Notes: generated by a model not told the origin, from the letters alone. A DNA stretch of 64,000 nt from Beijerinckiaceae bacterium (GCA_004564215.1 CP024846.1:2617501-2681500), one strand, 5' to 3'; counted from the stretch's first letter, positions 17,030 through 27,279 are shown. A program made the numbers and translations.

Positions 17030-18532
17030 ATGAGCTTGGCTAAAACGGAGAGCGTTGCGGAAATCAAGGCTCGCAATAAGGAACTGATCAACGAAGTCTT
17101 GCAGGTTTATCCTGAAAAGACGGCAAAACGGCGGGCCAAGCACCTCAATGTGCATGAAGCCGGCAAGTCCGATTGCGGCGTGAAGTCCAATCTGAAATCC
17201 ATTCCGGGTGTTATGACGATCCGTGGCTGCGCTTATGCCGGCTCGAAGGGTGTCGTCTGGGGCCCCATCAAGGACATGATTCACATCAGTCATGGGCCGG
17301 TCGGATGCGGTCAGTACTCCTGGGCCGCGCGGCGCAACTATTATATCGGCACGACGGGCATCGATACCTTCGTGACCATGCAGTTTACGTCCGACTTCCA
17401 GGAGAAGGACATTGTTTTCGGCGGCGACAAGAAGCTCGCCAAGATCATGGACGAGATCCAGGAGCTGTTCCCGCTGAACAACGGCATTACGGTTCAGTCG
17501 GAATGCCCGATCGGCTTGATCGGCGACGATATCGAAGCCGTCTCCAAGCAAAAATCCAAGGAATATGAAGGCAAGACCATCGTTCCGGTCCGCTGCGAAG
17601 GTTTCCGCGGCGTGTCGCAATCGCTTGGTCACCATATCGCCAATGACGCGATTCGGGATTGGGTCTTCGATAAAATCAACCCGGATACGCCGGCAAGATT
17701 CGAGTCGACCCCCTACGATGTGGCAATCATCGGCGACTACAACATCGGAGGCGATGCATGGTCCTCACGTATCCTCCTCGAGGAAATGGGCTTGCGGGTG
17801 ATCGCCCAGTGGTCAGGCGATGGCAGTTTGGCGGAGCTTGAGGCGACCCCGAAGGCTAAACTCAATGTGCTGCACTGCTACCGTTCGATGAACTACATCT
17901 CGCGGCACATGGAAGAGAAATACGGGATTCCGTGGTGCGAATATAACTTCTTCGGTCCGTCCAAGATCGCCGAATCTTTACGCAAGATCGCAGCGTTCTT
18001 CGACGACAAGATCAAGGAAGGCGCGGAGCGCGTCATCGCGAAATATCAGCCCTTGATGGACGCGGTCATCGCCAGGTACCGGCCGCGTCTCGAAGGCAAG
18101 ACCGTCATGCTGTTCGTCGGCGGTCTCCGCCCGCGGCACGTGATTGGCGCCTACGAGGATCTCGGCATGGAAGTCGTCGGGACTGGCTACGAATTTGGCC
18201 ACAACGATGACTATCAGCGCACCGCCCAACATTACGTCAAGGATGGCACGCTGATTTACGACGACGTGACCGGCTACGAATTCGAGAAATTCGTCGAAAA
18301 GATCCAGCCCGATCTCGTGGGCTCCGGCATCAAGGAAAAATACGTGTTCCAGAAGATGGGTGTGCCTTTCCGGCAGATGCACTCCTGGGATTATTCCGGC
18401 CCGTATCATGGTTACGATGGTTTCGCGATTTTCGCGCGTGACATGGATATGGCCATCAATGCGCCGATTTGGAAGATGGCGAAGGTGCCGTGGAAGGCAT
18501 CTCCCGAGCCGACGATGCTCGCTGCTGAATAG
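17030..18532 (+). CDS. nifD: Nitrogenase MoFe protein alpha chain
   Basis: The protein has 500 residues. P-cluster ligands are Cys67 (RGCAYA), Cys93 (GPVGCGQY) and Cys159 (SECPIG). FeMo-co is held by Cys283 (LHCYRSMNY) and His451 ([12 protein letters not shown]), and the catalytic His lies in SLGHHIAND near residue 201. All FeMo-co residues of the Mo enzyme are present, so this is a Mo, not V or Fe-only, nitrogenase. It follows nifH after a stem-loop. Confidence 0.99.
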   Translation: MSLAKTESVAEIKARNKELINEVLQVYPEKTAKRRAKHLNVHEAGKSDCGVKSNLKSIPGVMTIRGCAYAGSKGVVWGPIKDMIHISHGPVGCGQYSWAARRNYYIGTTGIDTFVTMQFTSDFQEKDIVFGGDKKLAKIMDEIQELFPLNNGITVQSECPIGLIGDDIEAVSKQKSKEYEGKTIVPVRCEGFRGVSQSLGHHIANDAIRDWVFDKINPDTPARFESTPYDVAIIGDYNIGGDAWSSRILLEEMGLRVIAQWSGDGSLAELEATPKAKLNVLHCYRSMNYISRHMEEKYGIPWCEYNFFGPSKIAESLRKIAAFFDDKIKEGAERVIAKYQPLMDAVIARYRPRLEGKTVMLFVGGLRPRHVIGAYEDLGMEVVGTGYEFGHNDDYQRTAQHYVKDGTLIYDDVTGYEFEKFVEKIQPDLVGSGIKEKYVFQKMGVPFRQMHSWDYSGPYHGYDGFAIFARDMDMAINAPIWKMAKVPWKASPEPTMLAAE

Positions 18533-18541
18533 GCTTCGTGA

Positions 18542-18571
18542 CCTGGCTCTCCTCGCGTGGGGAGAGCCAGG
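18542..18571 (+). promoter_or_regulatory. Stem-loop between nifD and nifK
   Basis: CCTGGCTCTCC pairs with GGAGAGCCAGG (11 bp, 8-base loop). There is no T-run. It probably stabilises the upstream mRNA or tunes the nifD:nifK ratio. Confidence 0.7.
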
Positions 18572-18610
18572 ACATAACTCTCGCATAGGACAATTGAAAA
18601 GGGCTTCATT

Positions 18611-20170
18611 ATGACCCAGAACGCCGATCACGTGCTCGATCACTTCGAGCTATTCCGGGGTCCGGAATACCAGCAGATGCTGGCGAACAAGAAGAAGATG
18701 TTCGAGAATCCACGCGATCCGGCTGAGGTGGAGCGGATTCGCGAATGGGCCAAGACGCCCGAATATAAGGAGAAAAACTTCGCTCGCGAAGCGCTGACCG
18801 TCAATCCCGCCAAGGCATGTCAGCCGCTCGGCGCGGTGTTTGCGGCGGTCGGGTTTGAAAAAACCATTCCTTTCGTCCATGGGTCGCAAGGCTGCGTTGC
18901 GTATTACCGCAGCCACTTCTCTCGCCACTTCAAGGAACCGAGCTCCTGCGTATCCTCCTCGATGACCGAGGATGCGGCGGTCTTCGGCGGCCTCAACAAT
19001 ATGATCGACGGGCTTGCCAACACCTATCATATGTACAAGCCCAAGATGATTTCAGTTTCCACCACCTGCATGGCGGAAGTGATTGGCGATGACCTTAACG
19101 CCTTCATCAAAACGTCGAAAGAGAAGGGCTCAGTGCCAGCAGATTATGATGTGCCTTTCGCCCATACGCCCGCCTTTGTTGGAAGCCATATCACCGGCTA
19201 CGACAATGTGTTGAAGGGAATCTTCGAGCATTTCTGGGACGGCAAGGCCGGCACCGCGCCAAAGCTCGTGCGCGAACCCAATGAGAAGATCAATTTCATC
19301 GGCGGGTTCGACGGCTACACGGTCGGCAATATCCGTGAGGTTAAGCGCCTGTTCAATCTGATGGGCATCGAGCATACCATTCTCGCGGACAACAGCGATG
19401 TGTGGGACACACCGACCGACGGTGAGTTCCGGATGTATGATGGCGGTACCACGCTTGAAGAAGCGGCCAACGCGGTCCATGCGAAGGCAACCATTTCGAT
19501 GCAGGAGTTCTGCACCGAGAAGACACTGCCCCTCATCGCCGCGCATGGTCATGAAGTGCTGGCCTTCAATCATCCAATCGGCGTGACTGCCACCGACAAA
19601 TTCCTCATGGAAATATCGCGGATCACCGGTAAGGAGATCCCCGAGTCAATCGCGAGGGAACGCGGCCGTCTTGTCGATGCGATTGCGGACTCAAGCGCCC
19701 ATATTCACGGCAAAAAGTTTGCGATCTATGGCGATCCGGATCTCTGCCTCGGTCTTGCTGGCTTCTTGCTCGAACTTGGCGCGGAGCCCACGCATGTGCT
19801 CGCCACCAATGGCGGCAAGACTTGGGTACCAAAAGTCCAGGCGCTCTTCGATAGCTCGCCGTTTGGACAGAATTGCCACGTGTATCCGGGCAAGGATCTT
19901 TGGCATATGCGGTCGCTCTTGTTTACCGAGCCAGTCGACTTCTTGATCGGTAACACCTACGGAAAATATCTGGAACGGGATACGGGCACTCCGCTGATCC
20001 GCATTGGCTTCCCGGTCTTCGATCGCCATCATCACCATCGCTATCCGGTGTGGGGCTATCAGGGCGGCATGAATGTTCTGGTCTGGATCCTCGACAAAAT
20101 CTTTGACGAGATCGATAAAAACACCATCGTTCCGGCCAAGACCGACTTCAGCTTCGATATTATTCGCTGA
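18611..20170 (+). CDS. nifK: Nitrogenase MoFe protein beta chain
   Basis: The protein has 519 residues. The P-cluster ligands fall at the same numbers as in Azotobacter: Cys70 (PAKACQPLG), Cys95 (GSQGCVAYY) and Cys153 ([12 protein letters not shown]). The N-terminal extension that wraps around the alpha chain is present (about residues 1-60). It pairs with NifD in the alpha2-beta2 MoFe protein. Confidence 0.99.
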   Translation: MTQNADHVLDHFELFRGPEYQQMLANKKKMFENPRDPAEVERIREWAKTPEYKEKNFAREALTVNPAKACQPLGAVFAAVGFEKTIPFVHGSQGCVAYYRSHFSRHFKEPSSCVSSSMTEDAAVFGGLNNMIDGLANTYHMYKPKMISVSTTCMAEVIGDDLNAFIKTSKEKGSVPADYDVPFAHTPAFVGSHITGYDNVLKGIFEHFWDGKAGTAPKLVREPNEKINFIGGFDGYTVGNIREVKRLFNLMGIEHTILADNSDVWDTPTDGEFRMYDGGTTLEEAANAVHAKATISMQEFCTEKTLPLIAAHGHEVLAFNHPIGVTATDKFLMEISRITGKEIPESIARERGRLVDAIADSSAHIHGKKFAIYGDPDLCLGLAGFLLELGAEPTHVLATNGGKTWVPKVQALFDSSPFGQNCHVYPGKDLWHMRSLLFTEPVDFLIGNTYGKYLERDTGTPLIRIGFPVFDRHHHHRYPVWGYQGGMNVLVWILDKIFDEIDKNTIVPAKTDFSFDIIR

Positions 20171-20189
20171 TGGGGGTGTGACGGGGTTT

Positions 20190-20229
20190 CCGCCGCCGAT
20201 CCAGGTGAATGAGCCGGGATCGGTGGCGG
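20190..20229 (+). promoter_or_regulatory. Stem-loop between nifK and nifE
   Basis: CCGCCGCCGATCC pairs with GGATCGGTGGCGG (13 bp including one G-T wobble, 14-base loop). It lacks a T-run. As nifE has no sigma-54 promoter of its own here, nifENX may be read through from nifHDK at a level set by this hairpin. Confidence 0.65.
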
Positions 20230-20302
20230 GGCAGTTTGAAAGAAGATCATAATTGTTCGTCGCGGGTACGTCGGCTTCCCGCGATGGAGCTAGGAGGCAC
20301 GA

Positions 20303-21991
20303 ATGAGTTCGCTGTCGGCCACGATCCAGGGAGTTTTTAACGAGCCGGGCTGCGGCAAGAACGCGAACAAATCGGAGGCCGAGCGAAAAAAAGGGTGTAC
20401 CAAGCAGCTGCAGCCGGGAGGCGCCGCCGGAGGCTGCGCATTCGACGGCGCGAAGATTGCCCTTCAGCCCCTCACCGATGTGGCGCACCTCGTTCATGGG
20501 CCGATCGCCTGCGAGGGCAATTCCTGGGACAATCGCGGCGCGAAATCGTCCGGGTCCAATATTTGGAGAACCGGCTTCACGACCGACATCAATGAAACGG
20601 ATGTCGTGTTCGGCGGCGAAAAGCGGCTCTATAGAGCGATCAAGGAAATCATCGAGAAATATAATCCGCCGGCGGTCTTTGTTTATCAGACCTGCGTGCC
20701 GGCGATGATCGGCGATGATATCGACGCCGTCTGCAAAGCGGCCCGCGAAAAATTCGGCAAGCCCGTCATTCCGATCAACTCACCCGGATTTGTTGGACCG
20801 AAGAACCTCGGCAACAAACTCGCCGGCGAGGCCCTCCTCGAACATGTGATCGGGACCGAGGAACCGGACTATACCACTCCCTATGACCTCAACATTATCG
20901 GCGAATATAATCTGTCCGGAGAGCTGTGGCAGGTCAAACCGCTTCTCGATGAATTGGGGATTCGGATTTTGTCCTGCATCTCCGGAGATGGACGCTATCG
21001 CGAGGTCGCCTATTCCCATCGCGCGCGCGCATCGATGATGGTCTGCTCCAAAGCGATGATCAACGTCGCGCGGAAGATGGAGGAGCGCTACGGGATTCCG
21101 TTTTTTGAAGGGTCCTTTTATGGGATCACCGATTCCAGCGACTCCCTGCGCGAAATTGCGCGGATGCTGGTTGAGCGGGGCGCTCCCGACGAATTGATCG
21201 GCCGCACCGAAGCAGTCATCGCCCGCGAAGAAGCACGGGCCTGGGCGGCCATCGCGCCCTACAAGCCGCGTTTCGAGGGTAAAAAGGTTCTGCTCATCAC
21301 GGGCGGCGTAAAATCCTGGTCGGTTCTCGCTGCCTTGCAAGAAGCCGGGCTCGAACTTGTCGGCACCAGCGTCAAGAAATCGACGAAAGAAGACAAGGAG
21401 CGGATCAAGGAACTCATGGGGCAAGACGCCCATATGATCGACGATATGGCGCCGCGTGAAATGTATAAAATGTTGAAGGATGCGCGCGCCGATATCATGT
21501 TGTCGGGGGGCCGTTCGCAATTCGTGGCGCTGAAGGCCTCGATGCCCTGGCTTGATATTAATCAGGAGCGCCACCACGCCTATATGGGCTATGTCGGCAT
21601 GGTGAGGCTCGTCGAGGAAATCGACAAGGCTCTCTACAATCCGATCTGGGAGCAGGTCCGTAAGCCCGCGCCTTGGGAAAATCCGGCCAATAATTGGCAA
21701 GCCAAAGCGATCGCGCAATTGGACGCCGAGGCCGCGGCGCTGGCCGCAAATCCGGAACTTGCTGAAAAAGCCCGGCGCGCCAAGAAAATCTGCAATTGCA
21801 AGAGCGTCGACCTTGGCACGATCGAAGACGCCATTGCCGCTTACGCTTTGGACACGGTCGAGGGAGTCAGGGAAAAGACCAATGCTTCCGGCGGCTGCGG
21901 CGCCTGCGCCGGGCGCGTCGAGGAAATCCTCGCCAGCCTTTCGAGGCCGGAAGACATCCTCTCCATTCCAGCCCTTGCCGCCGCGGAGTGA
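20303..21991 (+). CDS. nifE: FeMo-co scaffold subunit NifE with a C-terminal BFD-like [2Fe-2S] domain
   Basis: The protein has 562 residues, longer than the roughly 470 of Azotobacter NifE. The NifE core has [37 protein letters not shown] and [12 protein letters not shown] as cluster-binding regions. From about residue 490 a tail reads KKICNCKSV, then [16 protein letters not shown]: a CxC and CxxC pair spaced as in BFD-like [2Fe-2S] domains. NifEN matures the NifB-co precursor to FeMo-co. The tail may hold an extra redox or storage cluster. Confidence 0.96.
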   Translation: MSSLSATIQGVFNEPGCGKNANKSEAERKKGCTKQLQPGGAAGGCAFDGAKIALQPLTDVAHLVHGPIACEGNSWDNRGAKSSGSNIWRTGFTTDINETDVVFGGEKRLYRAIKEIIEKYNPPAVFVYQTCVPAMIGDDIDAVCKAAREKFGKPVIPINSPGFVGPKNLGNKLAGEALLEHVIGTEEPDYTTPYDLNIIGEYNLSGELWQVKPLLDELGIRILSCISGDGRYREVAYSHRARASMMVCSKAMINVARKMEERYGIPFFEGSFYGITDSSDSLREIARMLVERGAPDELIGRTEAVIAREEARAWAAIAPYKPRFEGKKVLLITGGVKSWSVLAALQEAGLELVGTSVKKSTKEDKERIKELMGQDAHMIDDMAPREMYKMLKDARADIMLSGGRSQFVALKASMPWLDINQERHHAYMGYVGMVRLVEEIDKALYNPIWEQVRKPAPWENPANNWQAKAIAQLDAEAAALAANPELAEKARRAKKICNCKSVDLGTIEDAIAAYALDTVEGVREKTNASGGCGACAGRVEEILASLSRPEDILSIPALAAAE

Positions 21992-21994
21992 ACG

Positions 21995-23383
21995 ATGGCT
22001 AAGGTGACAATCGGCAAAAAGGCGTGCGCCGTTAATCCATTGAAGATGAGCCAGCCGATCGGCGGCGCGCTCGCCTTCATGGGCTTGCGTGGCGCCATGC
22101 CGCTGCTGCATGGGTCGCAGGGCTGTACCTCGTTCGGGTTGGTCCTGTTCGTGCGGCATTTCAAGGAAGCCATTCCGCTGCAAACAACCGCGATGAGCGA
22201 GGTGGCCACTGTCCTTGGCGGCCTCGATAACGTCGAGCAGGCGGTCCTTAATATTTACAATCGGGCCAAACCTGAATTGATCGGCATTTGTTCGACGGGC
22301 GTGACGGAAACCAAAGGCGATGACGTCGAGGGATACCTCAAGCTTATTCGCGATAAATATCCAGATCTTGCAAAATTTCCGATGGTTTACGTCTCCACGC
22401 CCGATTTCAAGGATGCGTTTCAGGACGGCTGGGAGAAAACCGTCGCCAGAATGATCGAAGTGCTGGTCGATCAGCCGGGCAATGCGGCGCGGAAGGATCC
22501 GAGCCGGGTCAACGTTCTGCCCGGATGCCATTTGACTCCCGGCGACATCGAGGAACTGCGCATAATCATCGAGGATTTCGGGCTCGAGCCATCGTTCCTG
22601 CCCGATTTGGGCGGATCGCTCGACGGGCATATTCCGGATGAATTCACCCCGACGACGATCGGGGGAATCGGCGTGGAAGAAGTCGCGACAATGGGGTATG
22701 CGTCCTGGACGATCGCGATCGGCGAACAGATGCGGCGAGCCGCCGAAGCGATGGAGAAGAAGGCGGGCGTTCCTTTCAAGCTTTTCGATCGTCTGTGTGG
22801 TCTTTCTCCCAATGATGACTTCATCATGTTTCTGAGCAGCATCAGCGGCAGGCCGGTGCCGATGAAATATCGGCGCCAGCGCGGCCAGCTCGTCGATGCA
22901 ATGCTCGATGGACACTTTCATTTGGGCGGCCGCAAACTAGCCATCGGTGCAGAGCCCGACCTGTTGTTCGACATCAGCAGCATGTTGCACGAGATGGGGA
23001 CCCGAGTTACCGCCGCGGTGACCACCACCGCGTCGCCGGTTCTGGCCCGCGTCGCCGTCGACGAAGTGTTGATCGGCGACCTCGAAGATCTGGAGACCCT
23101 TGCAAAAGACAGGGGGTGCGATCTGCTGATCACCCACTCGCATGGCCGCCAAGGTGCCGAGCGCTTGAAAATTCCCTTCTTTCGCATGGGGCTGCCGATG
23201 TTTGACCGACTGGGTGCCGGGCATCTTGTTTCGGTCGGCTATCGGGGCACGCGCGATCTTATTTTCGGTATCAGCAATCTGATCATTGCGGATGGCGAGG
23301 AAAATCATGAGCCGACACCTGACACGTGGCGGACGCCGGCTGGCTTGGCGGCGGATGCCGCAACGGCCGTATCGACCCATTAG
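21995..23383 (+). CDS. nifN: FeMo-co scaffold subunit NifN
   Basis: The protein has 462 residues. It has the NifK-like fold with KACAVNPLKMSQPIGGALAF and GSQGCTSFGLVLFVRHFKE near the N-terminus and CSTGVTETKGDDVEGYL around residue 90. It begins three bases after the nifE stop, so the two subunits are translationally coupled. NifEN is the scaffold where Mo and homocitrate are added. Confidence 0.97.
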   Translation: MAKVTIGKKACAVNPLKMSQPIGGALAFMGLRGAMPLLHGSQGCTSFGLVLFVRHFKEAIPLQTTAMSEVATVLGGLDNVEQAVLNIYNRAKPELIGICSTGVTETKGDDVEGYLKLIRDKYPDLAKFPMVYVSTPDFKDAFQDGWEKTVARMIEVLVDQPGNAARKDPSRVNVLPGCHLTPGDIEELRIIIEDFGLEPSFLPDLGGSLDGHIPDEFTPTTIGGIGVEEVATMGYASWTIAIGEQMRRAAEAMEKKAGVPFKLFDRLCGLSPNDDFIMFLSSISGRPVPMKYRRQRGQLVDAMLDGHFHLGGRKLAIGAEPDLLFDISSMLHEMGTRVTAAVTTTASPVLARVAVDEVLIGDLEDLETLAKDRGCDLLITHSHGRQGAERLKIPFFRMGLPMFDRLGAGHLVSVGYRGTRDLIFGISNLIIADGEENHEPTPDTWRTPAGLAADAATAVSTH

Positions 23384-23407
23384 CGACAGAGGAGAGGTGG
23401 AAGGCTG

Positions 23408-23803
23408 ATGAAAATCGCATTTGCTACCCAAGACTTGAAGCGCGTCGACGCGCACTTCGGCTGGGCCAAGAATATTGCGATCTATGAGATTGGTCCCGAA
23501 GGGCATCAATTCCTCGAAGCTATTCAATTTGACGGAGACCTCAAAGAGGATGGCAACGAGGATAAACTCGCGCCGAAGATCGAGGCGATCAAGGATTGCG
23601 CCATCCTCTATGTGGCGGCTATCGGCGGCTCGGGTGCGGCGCGCGTTGTGGCAAACAACATTCACCCCATGAAGGTCAATGAGCCGGAGGAAATCTCAAA
23701 CCTTCTGCTGAAACTTGAGGATGTCTTGAAAGGCACGCCGCCTCCCTGGCTCCGCAAGGCTTTGTCGAAAGGCAAAGAGAGAACTCTTGATTTCGATGAA
23801 TGA
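23408..23803 (+). CDS. nifX: FeMo-co carrier protein NifX
   Basis: The protein has 131 residues with the NifX/NafY fold: [22 protein letters not shown] (start, His in the DAHFG motif), a central [14 protein letters not shown] segment and [18 protein letters not shown]. The C-terminus has the [11 protein letters not shown] motif. NifX binds NifB-co and the FeMo-co precursor and shuttles them to NifEN. GAGGTGGAAGG provides the ribosome site. Confidence 0.95.
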   Translation: MKIAFATQDLKRVDAHFGWAKNIAIYEIGPEGHQFLEAIQFDGDLKEDGNEDKLAPKIEAIKDCAILYVAAIGGSGAARVVANNIHPMKVNEPEEISNLLLKLEDVLKGTPPPWLRKALSKGKERTLDFDE

Positions 23804-23811
23804 GGCATGAA

Positions 23812-24282
23812 ATGGCTGAAGTAGCTGCAGTGATCGATAGTAATCCGGCCGCCGAGGCTCCTTTTGTGAAGGAGCTAATCAAATTATGGCGGGCGCAGGA
23901 TACCCATGGCACCTGGGACGGAAAGGCCGATCTGGACCTGCTGGAACCCTACATCATTGACAAGGCAGCGCGCAGGGCATTGCCGATCATTGGCGATCCG
24001 GACCCGGATACCATTTGGCGAATGGAGCTCTTCTTCAATGCGGTCTCCCTCTCCATCGAGCGCGCGACAGGCGTCATGATCTCGCCGATGCTGAAGATGA
24101 GCCATGAAGGGTTCGGACGCATGGTCCTCATTGGCGGCCGCCTCATCGTCGTCAACAAGCAATTGCGCGATGTGCATCGCTTCGGCTTCGACAATCTCGG
24201 CAAACTCGCTGAAGAGGGAGACAAATACGTCGCCTCCGGTGTTGAAATGATCAACAAATTTCCGGATGTGGCAAAATATTGA
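23812..24282 (+). CDS. NifX-associated protein (DUF269 family)
   Basis: The protein has 156 residues, the typical length for the NifX-associated DUF269 family: [20 protein letters not shown], the conserved [18 protein letters not shown] segment and [27 protein letters not shown] (positions about 95-125). This gene follows nifX in most diazotrophs. The ATG at 23812 is favoured by GAGG 6 bases upstream; the ATG at 23800 overlaps the nifX stop. Its function is not settled; a role in cofactor assembly is inferred. Confidence 0.9.
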   Translation: MAEVAAVIDSNPAAEAPFVKELIKLWRAQDTHGTWDGKADLDLLEPYIIDKAARRALPIIGDPDPDTIWRMELFFNAVSLSIERATGVMISPMLKMSHEGFGRMVLIGGRLIVVNKQLRDVHRFGFDNLGKLAEEGDKYVASGVEMINKFPDVAKY

Positions 24283-24296
24283 ATAGGGACGCAAAC

Positions 24297-24497
24297 ATGA
24301 GCGACGTCGAGACTTTGAAAGCGGAAATCAAGAAACTCTCCGCTAAAGCCATCCAGGCCAAAATGGATCTGCATGATTTGTCGGAAGAACTGCCGGTGAA
24401 TTGGGAGCAGATCCTGAGCGTCGCGCAGAAAGCCCATGACGCATTCGCGGAATTGGAACTTAAACGGGCAAGCCTGAAAACCCTTGAGGCAGCCTAA
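24297..24497 (+). CDS. CCE_0567/DUF683-family small nif protein
   Basis: The protein has 66 residues and two predicted helices: VETLKAEIKKLSAKAIQAKM, DLHDLSEELPVNWEQI and a final helix. This is the small DUF683 family encoded between the DUF269 gene and fdxB in many nif clusters, where it forms a helical dimer that may bind metal. AGGGAC precedes the ATG. Its function is unknown. Confidence 0.88.
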   Translation: MSDVETLKAEIKKLSAKAIQAKMDLHDLSEELPVNWEQILSVAQKAHDAFAELELKRASLKTLEAA

Positions 24498-24518
24498 CTA
24501 TCTAAGGCGCAACGACCA

Positions 24519-24827
24519 ATGCCACATTCAACTCGCGACGGACGTTCATGGCAGCCCGAATTTCTCCAGGCCATAGACCCGGATAAATGTATCGGCTGCG
24601 GTCGTTGCTTCAAGGTCTGCGGCCGTGAAGTCATGACACTGAAAGGCATCAACGAGGATGGCGAACTCGTCTCCCTCGACGATGACGAGGATGATGAGGA
24701 TGATGAGGTCGAGAAAAAAGTCATGGTCATGAACGACGATGGGGCCTGCATCGGATGCGGCGCCTGCGCGCGCGTTTGCCCGACCAACTGCCAAACCCAT
24801 GCCGCCGAAAAGGCCGAGGCCGCCTAA
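24519..24827 (+). CDS. fdxB: Nif-specific ferredoxin III (2[4Fe-4S])
   Basis: The protein has 102 residues. The two cluster motifs are CIGCGRCFKVCGRE at about residues 24-37 and CIGCGACARVCPTNC at about residues 79-93, separated by an acidic Asp/Glu-rich loop (LDDDEDDEDDEVE). The long linker and the unusual first motif, where the usual Pro after the last Cys is Gly, mark the FdxB family. It lies between the DUF683 gene and nifQ, as in other alphaproteobacteria, and probably donates electrons in FeMo-co synthesis. Confidence 0.93.
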   Translation: MPHSTRDGRSWQPEFLQAIDPDKCIGCGRCFKVCGREVMTLKGINEDGELVSLDDDEDDEDDEVEKKVMVMNDDGACIGCGACARVCPTNCQTHAAEKAEAA

Positions 24828-24841
24828 CGCGAGAGAGAAGA

Positions 24842-25462
24842 ATGGATGCGGACGAGGCCTATCGTTGGCTGATCGGATGTTCCGCCCATTCGGCGCACGA
24901 TAGCTTTGACCTTCATATCGTGGCGTCAGTCTTCGCTCTCGCGATGAGCGAGGCTGAGCAAAGCCATGGTGACCTGATTGCCGGTGTGGGCCTTGAAAAG
25001 AAAGCCCTTCTGGATCTAGTCCGGGCGATGTTTCCCGGCACCCTGGCCGCGTTCCAAGGCATGCTCCCCGACACCGCCATCGTGGTTGACGAAGAGGAAC
25101 AATCGCTTCGCGATATTTTGGGAATTTATGCGACCGGCGCCCGGCGCCTTGAACGTCCTCTCGCGGCCGTGATTGCGCGGCGCTGCAAATCGCCCCATCA
25201 TCTTTGGCAGGATCTCGGGCTGCGGAACCGGGACGAGTTGTCACGGCTCATGAAAAGGCATTTCGCGCGGCTTGCCGAACGCAATCAGCACAATATGAAG
25301 TGGAAGAAATTCCTCTACCGGATGGTCTGCGGTTCCGAGGGATTTACGCTGTGCGCCGCCCCGGTCTGTTCGGAGTGCGATGATTTCGCGGACTGCTTCG
25401 GGGCCGAGGATGGCGAAGCACGGCTGGCACGCTTGGGGAATCCGCGAGAAAACGCAGCCTGA
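24842..25462 (+). CDS. nifQ: Molybdenum delivery protein NifQ
   Basis: The protein has 206 residues. The C-terminal metal motif CAAPVCSECDDFADC (C-x4-C-x2-C-x5-C) near residue 178 is the NifQ signature that holds a [Mo-3Fe-4S] cluster. The helical body includes WKKFLYRMVCGSEGF just before it. NifQ donates Mo to NifEN/NifH. The ATG at 24842 is chosen over an earlier in-frame codon inside fdxB; GAGAGAG precedes it. It ends three bases from the convergent gene. Confidence 0.93.
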   Translation: MDADEAYRWLIGCSAHSAHDSFDLHIVASVFALAMSEAEQSHGDLIAGVGLEKKALLDLVRAMFPGTLAAFQGMLPDTAIVVDEEEQSLRDILGIYATGARRLERPLAAVIARRCKSPHHLWQDLGLRNRDELSRLMKRHFARLAERNQHNMKWKKFLYRMVCGSEGFTLCAAPVCSECDDFADCFGAEDGEARLARLGNPRENAA

Positions 25463-25464
25463 CG

Positions 25465-25788
25465 CTACTCGATCCCTTGCTCTCGCGCCTTCCACATCGC
25501 CGCGATCCGAAACCGCTCGTTAATCGCGGTTGGGCTGGCGAGAATCTCGGCCTCTGCCTCTTTGAAGGCGGCGTCCACGATCGCAGCTTCTTCCTGGGTG
25601 AGCGCTACTCGTCCCGCCATATGGGAGGCTTCCGGCAGGACTTGAAGGATTGCGCGGCGATTTGGATGCATCTTGACTTCGATGAGTTCGAAGGCTTCGA
25701 GCTCGCCATCAAGGAGGATCGCCAGCCCGACGACTTCCAATTTGCGTCCGTCCTGGGTAGTCTTAACAAGTGTAGCCATCGTCATCAT
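25465..25788 (-). CDS. Hypothetical nif-island protein, 107 aa
   Basis: I do not recognise this protein. It starts with a beta-rich segment (GRKLEVVGLAILLDGELEAFELIEV) and continues with helical, acidic sequence (TQEEAAIVDAAFKEAEAEIL). AGGATGG precedes the ATG pair at 25788/25785. It overlaps the upstream small gene by four bases and forms a three-gene operon with it and the sulfurtransferase. No metal motif is seen. Confidence 0.6.
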   Translation of the reverse strand: MMTMATLVKTTQDGRKLEVVGLAILLDGELEAFELIEVKMHPNRRAILQVLPEASHMAGRVALTQEEAAIVDAAFKEAEAEILASPTAINERFRIAAMWKAREQGIE

Positions 25789-26042
25789 CCATCCTGTTCG
25801 GCGAGCCAGCTATAGCCACCTTGGTCCCATAGCTGAGCAAGCGTTTGATCGGCGTGCCAGGCCGGATATTGTATCTTTAGCGCTTCGTAATCTGCCAGAA
25901 AACGAACGGCGTCGTCGCCCCGAAGAAGGGCCGATAATTGATCGGTCTTGAACCGCAGTACGAAGGCCGCTCCATCATCGGTCGACAAGAGTTCATATTC
26001 TGTCCCCTCCGCGATCGAGCGGGTTACCTTCTCATCGGACAT
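25785..26042 (-). CDS. Hypothetical nif-island protein, 85 aa
   Basis: I do not recognise this protein. It is acidic and begins MSDEKVTRSIAEGTEYELL; two beta strands (YELLSTDDGAAFVLRF) precede helices and a Trp-rich end (WHADQTLAQLWDQGGYSWL). The ATG at 26042 is 31 bases after the sulfurtransferase stop, with GAGGGGAGG in the gap. It overlaps the next gene by four bases (ATGA). Its place suggests a partner of the sulfurtransferase, but this is inference. Confidence 0.6.
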   Translation of the reverse strand: MSDEKVTRSIAEGTEYELLSTDDGAAFVLRFKTDQLSALLRGDDAVRFLADYEALKIQYPAWHADQTLAQLWDQGGYSWLAEQDG

Positions 26043-26073
26043 GACAAAGCCTCCCCTCGCGGTCTTGGGTCTC

Positions 26074-26931
26074 TCAAGCGGCGACCGCCGGCGTATCTTC
26101 GGCGAGGCCCCATTCGGCCCAGGATCCGTCATAAACCGCGACGTCGCTTTTTCCCAAAAGATAGAGGCCGAGGGCCACGACGCAAGACGTGATGCCCGAC
26201 CCGCAAGTCGTCACGATCGGGCGCTGAAGATCTATGCCCGAAGCGGCGAAGCGGGCCGCAAGGGCTTCGGGCGGGATGAAAGCACCCGACTCGGGATCAA
26301 TCAAGTCGCCCCAAGGAATATTTATGGCGTTGGGAATGTGCCCCAGCTTTTTGTGCGGAAACACGTCCTCCTGGCTTCCATCGAATTTGCTTGGGCCCCG
26401 GGCGTCGATGACTTGTTCGGCGCCGGTTTCAAGATTGGCCTTCATCTCGCTCAGCGTGCGGACAAGGGCCGGATCGAACGTCGCCGTAAAGCTCCCGGGC
26501 TCCGGTCGAACCGGGGACATTTCGGTGGGCAGCTTCTCCTTGGTCCATTTGCCATAGCCGCCGTCCAGCAACGCGACCTTGTCATGCCCGAAGACGCGAA
26601 ACATCCACCAGGCCCGCGCGGCTGCCGAGCCGCCGCAGAGGCGATCATAGACGACGACCCGGTCGCCTGCGTTGATCCCGATGAGCCCGATCTTGTGGGC
26701 GAACTCCGCGGGCTTCGGCAGCATATGGGGCAAAGGATTTGACTTATCCGCGAGATGATCGATGTCGAAGTGGACGGAGCCCGGCAGATGGCGCCCGCGA
26801 TATTGCGTCCGTCCGTCGAGATTGGTGCTGACATGATGCCAGGTGCAATCGAGAATCCGCAGATCGGGGTCCGACAGATGCTCGGCAAGCCACGTCGTGC
26901 TCACCAGCGCTTCGTGGTTCGTGTTACTCAT
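26074..26931 (-). CDS. Tandem-rhodanese sulfurtransferase (SseA-like)
   Basis: The protein has 285 residues with two rhodanese domains. The first, catalytically inactive one has RILDCTWHHVSTNLDGR and GDRVVVYDRLCGGSAAARAWW. The second has VIDARGPSKFDGS and the active loop TTCGSGITSC near residue 240. The CGSGxT loop is that of 3-mercaptopyruvate sulfurtransferases. It may add sulfane sulfur to Fe-S or nitrogenase assembly. CGGAGG upstream supports the ATG at 26931 rather than the one at 26952. Confidence 0.9.
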   Translation of the reverse strand: MSNTNHEALVSTTWLAEHLSDPDLRILDCTWHHVSTNLDGRTQYRGRHLPGSVHFDIDHLADKSNPLPHMLPKPAEFAHKIGLIGINAGDRVVVYDRLCGGSAAARAWWMFRVFGHDKVALLDGGYGKWTKEKLPTEMSPVRPEPGSFTATFDPALVRTLSEMKANLETGAEQVIDARGPSKFDGSQEDVFPHKKLGHIPNAINIPWGDLIDPESGAFIPPEALAARFAASGIDLQRPIVTTCGSGITSCVVALGLYLLGKSDVAVYDGSWAEWGLAEDTPAVAA

Positions 26932-27072
26932 TGCAGAAAGCCTCCGTGACATGCATTTGTGTTGGTCTGACTGTCAAAAAGAGATATTGGCGCGCTAGGC
27001 CCTCCGAAAGACTGAAACGGAAGCGTTGTCGGCAACAAGGGCGCTACGGTCGCTCGATGATGGAGACATGTC

Positions 27073-27279
27073 ATGAAATTAAGCGCTCGCAATGTTTTTC
27101 CTGGTCGGGTGGTCGCGGTGACGAAAGGTGCAACGACGGCCCACGTCAAAATCGAACTCGCGCCTGGCCTTATTGTCACATCCTCGATCACCAATGAATC
27201 CGCAGACGATCTGGGCCTCAGGGTCGGCGATGCCGTTTCCGCAGTCATCAAATCGTCGGATGTTATTATCGGCAAGTGA
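27073..27279 (+). CDS. mop: Molybdenum-pterin/molybdate-binding protein (Mop, TOBE domain)
   Basis: The protein has 68 residues, one Mop/TOBE unit: MKLSARNVFPGRVVAVTKGATTAHVKIEL in part, then ITNESADDLGLRVGDAVSAVIKSSDVIIG. Such molbindins form oligomers that bind and store molybdate. It ends 14 bases inside the 3' end of the convergent DUF2478 gene, which is also molybdenum-linked. It fits the need of nitrogenase for Mo. No sigma-54 promoter was found before it. Confidence 0.92.
   Translation: MKLSARNVFPGRVVAVTKGATTAHVKIELAPGLIVTSSITNESADDLGLRVGDAVSAVIKSSDVIIGK

Noticed and set aside
20780-22921. A 713-codon open frame on the minus strand opposite nifE and nifN
   Set aside because: It has no domain features, its composition mirrors the GC-rich third positions of nifE/nifN, and it lies wholly opposite two firm genes.
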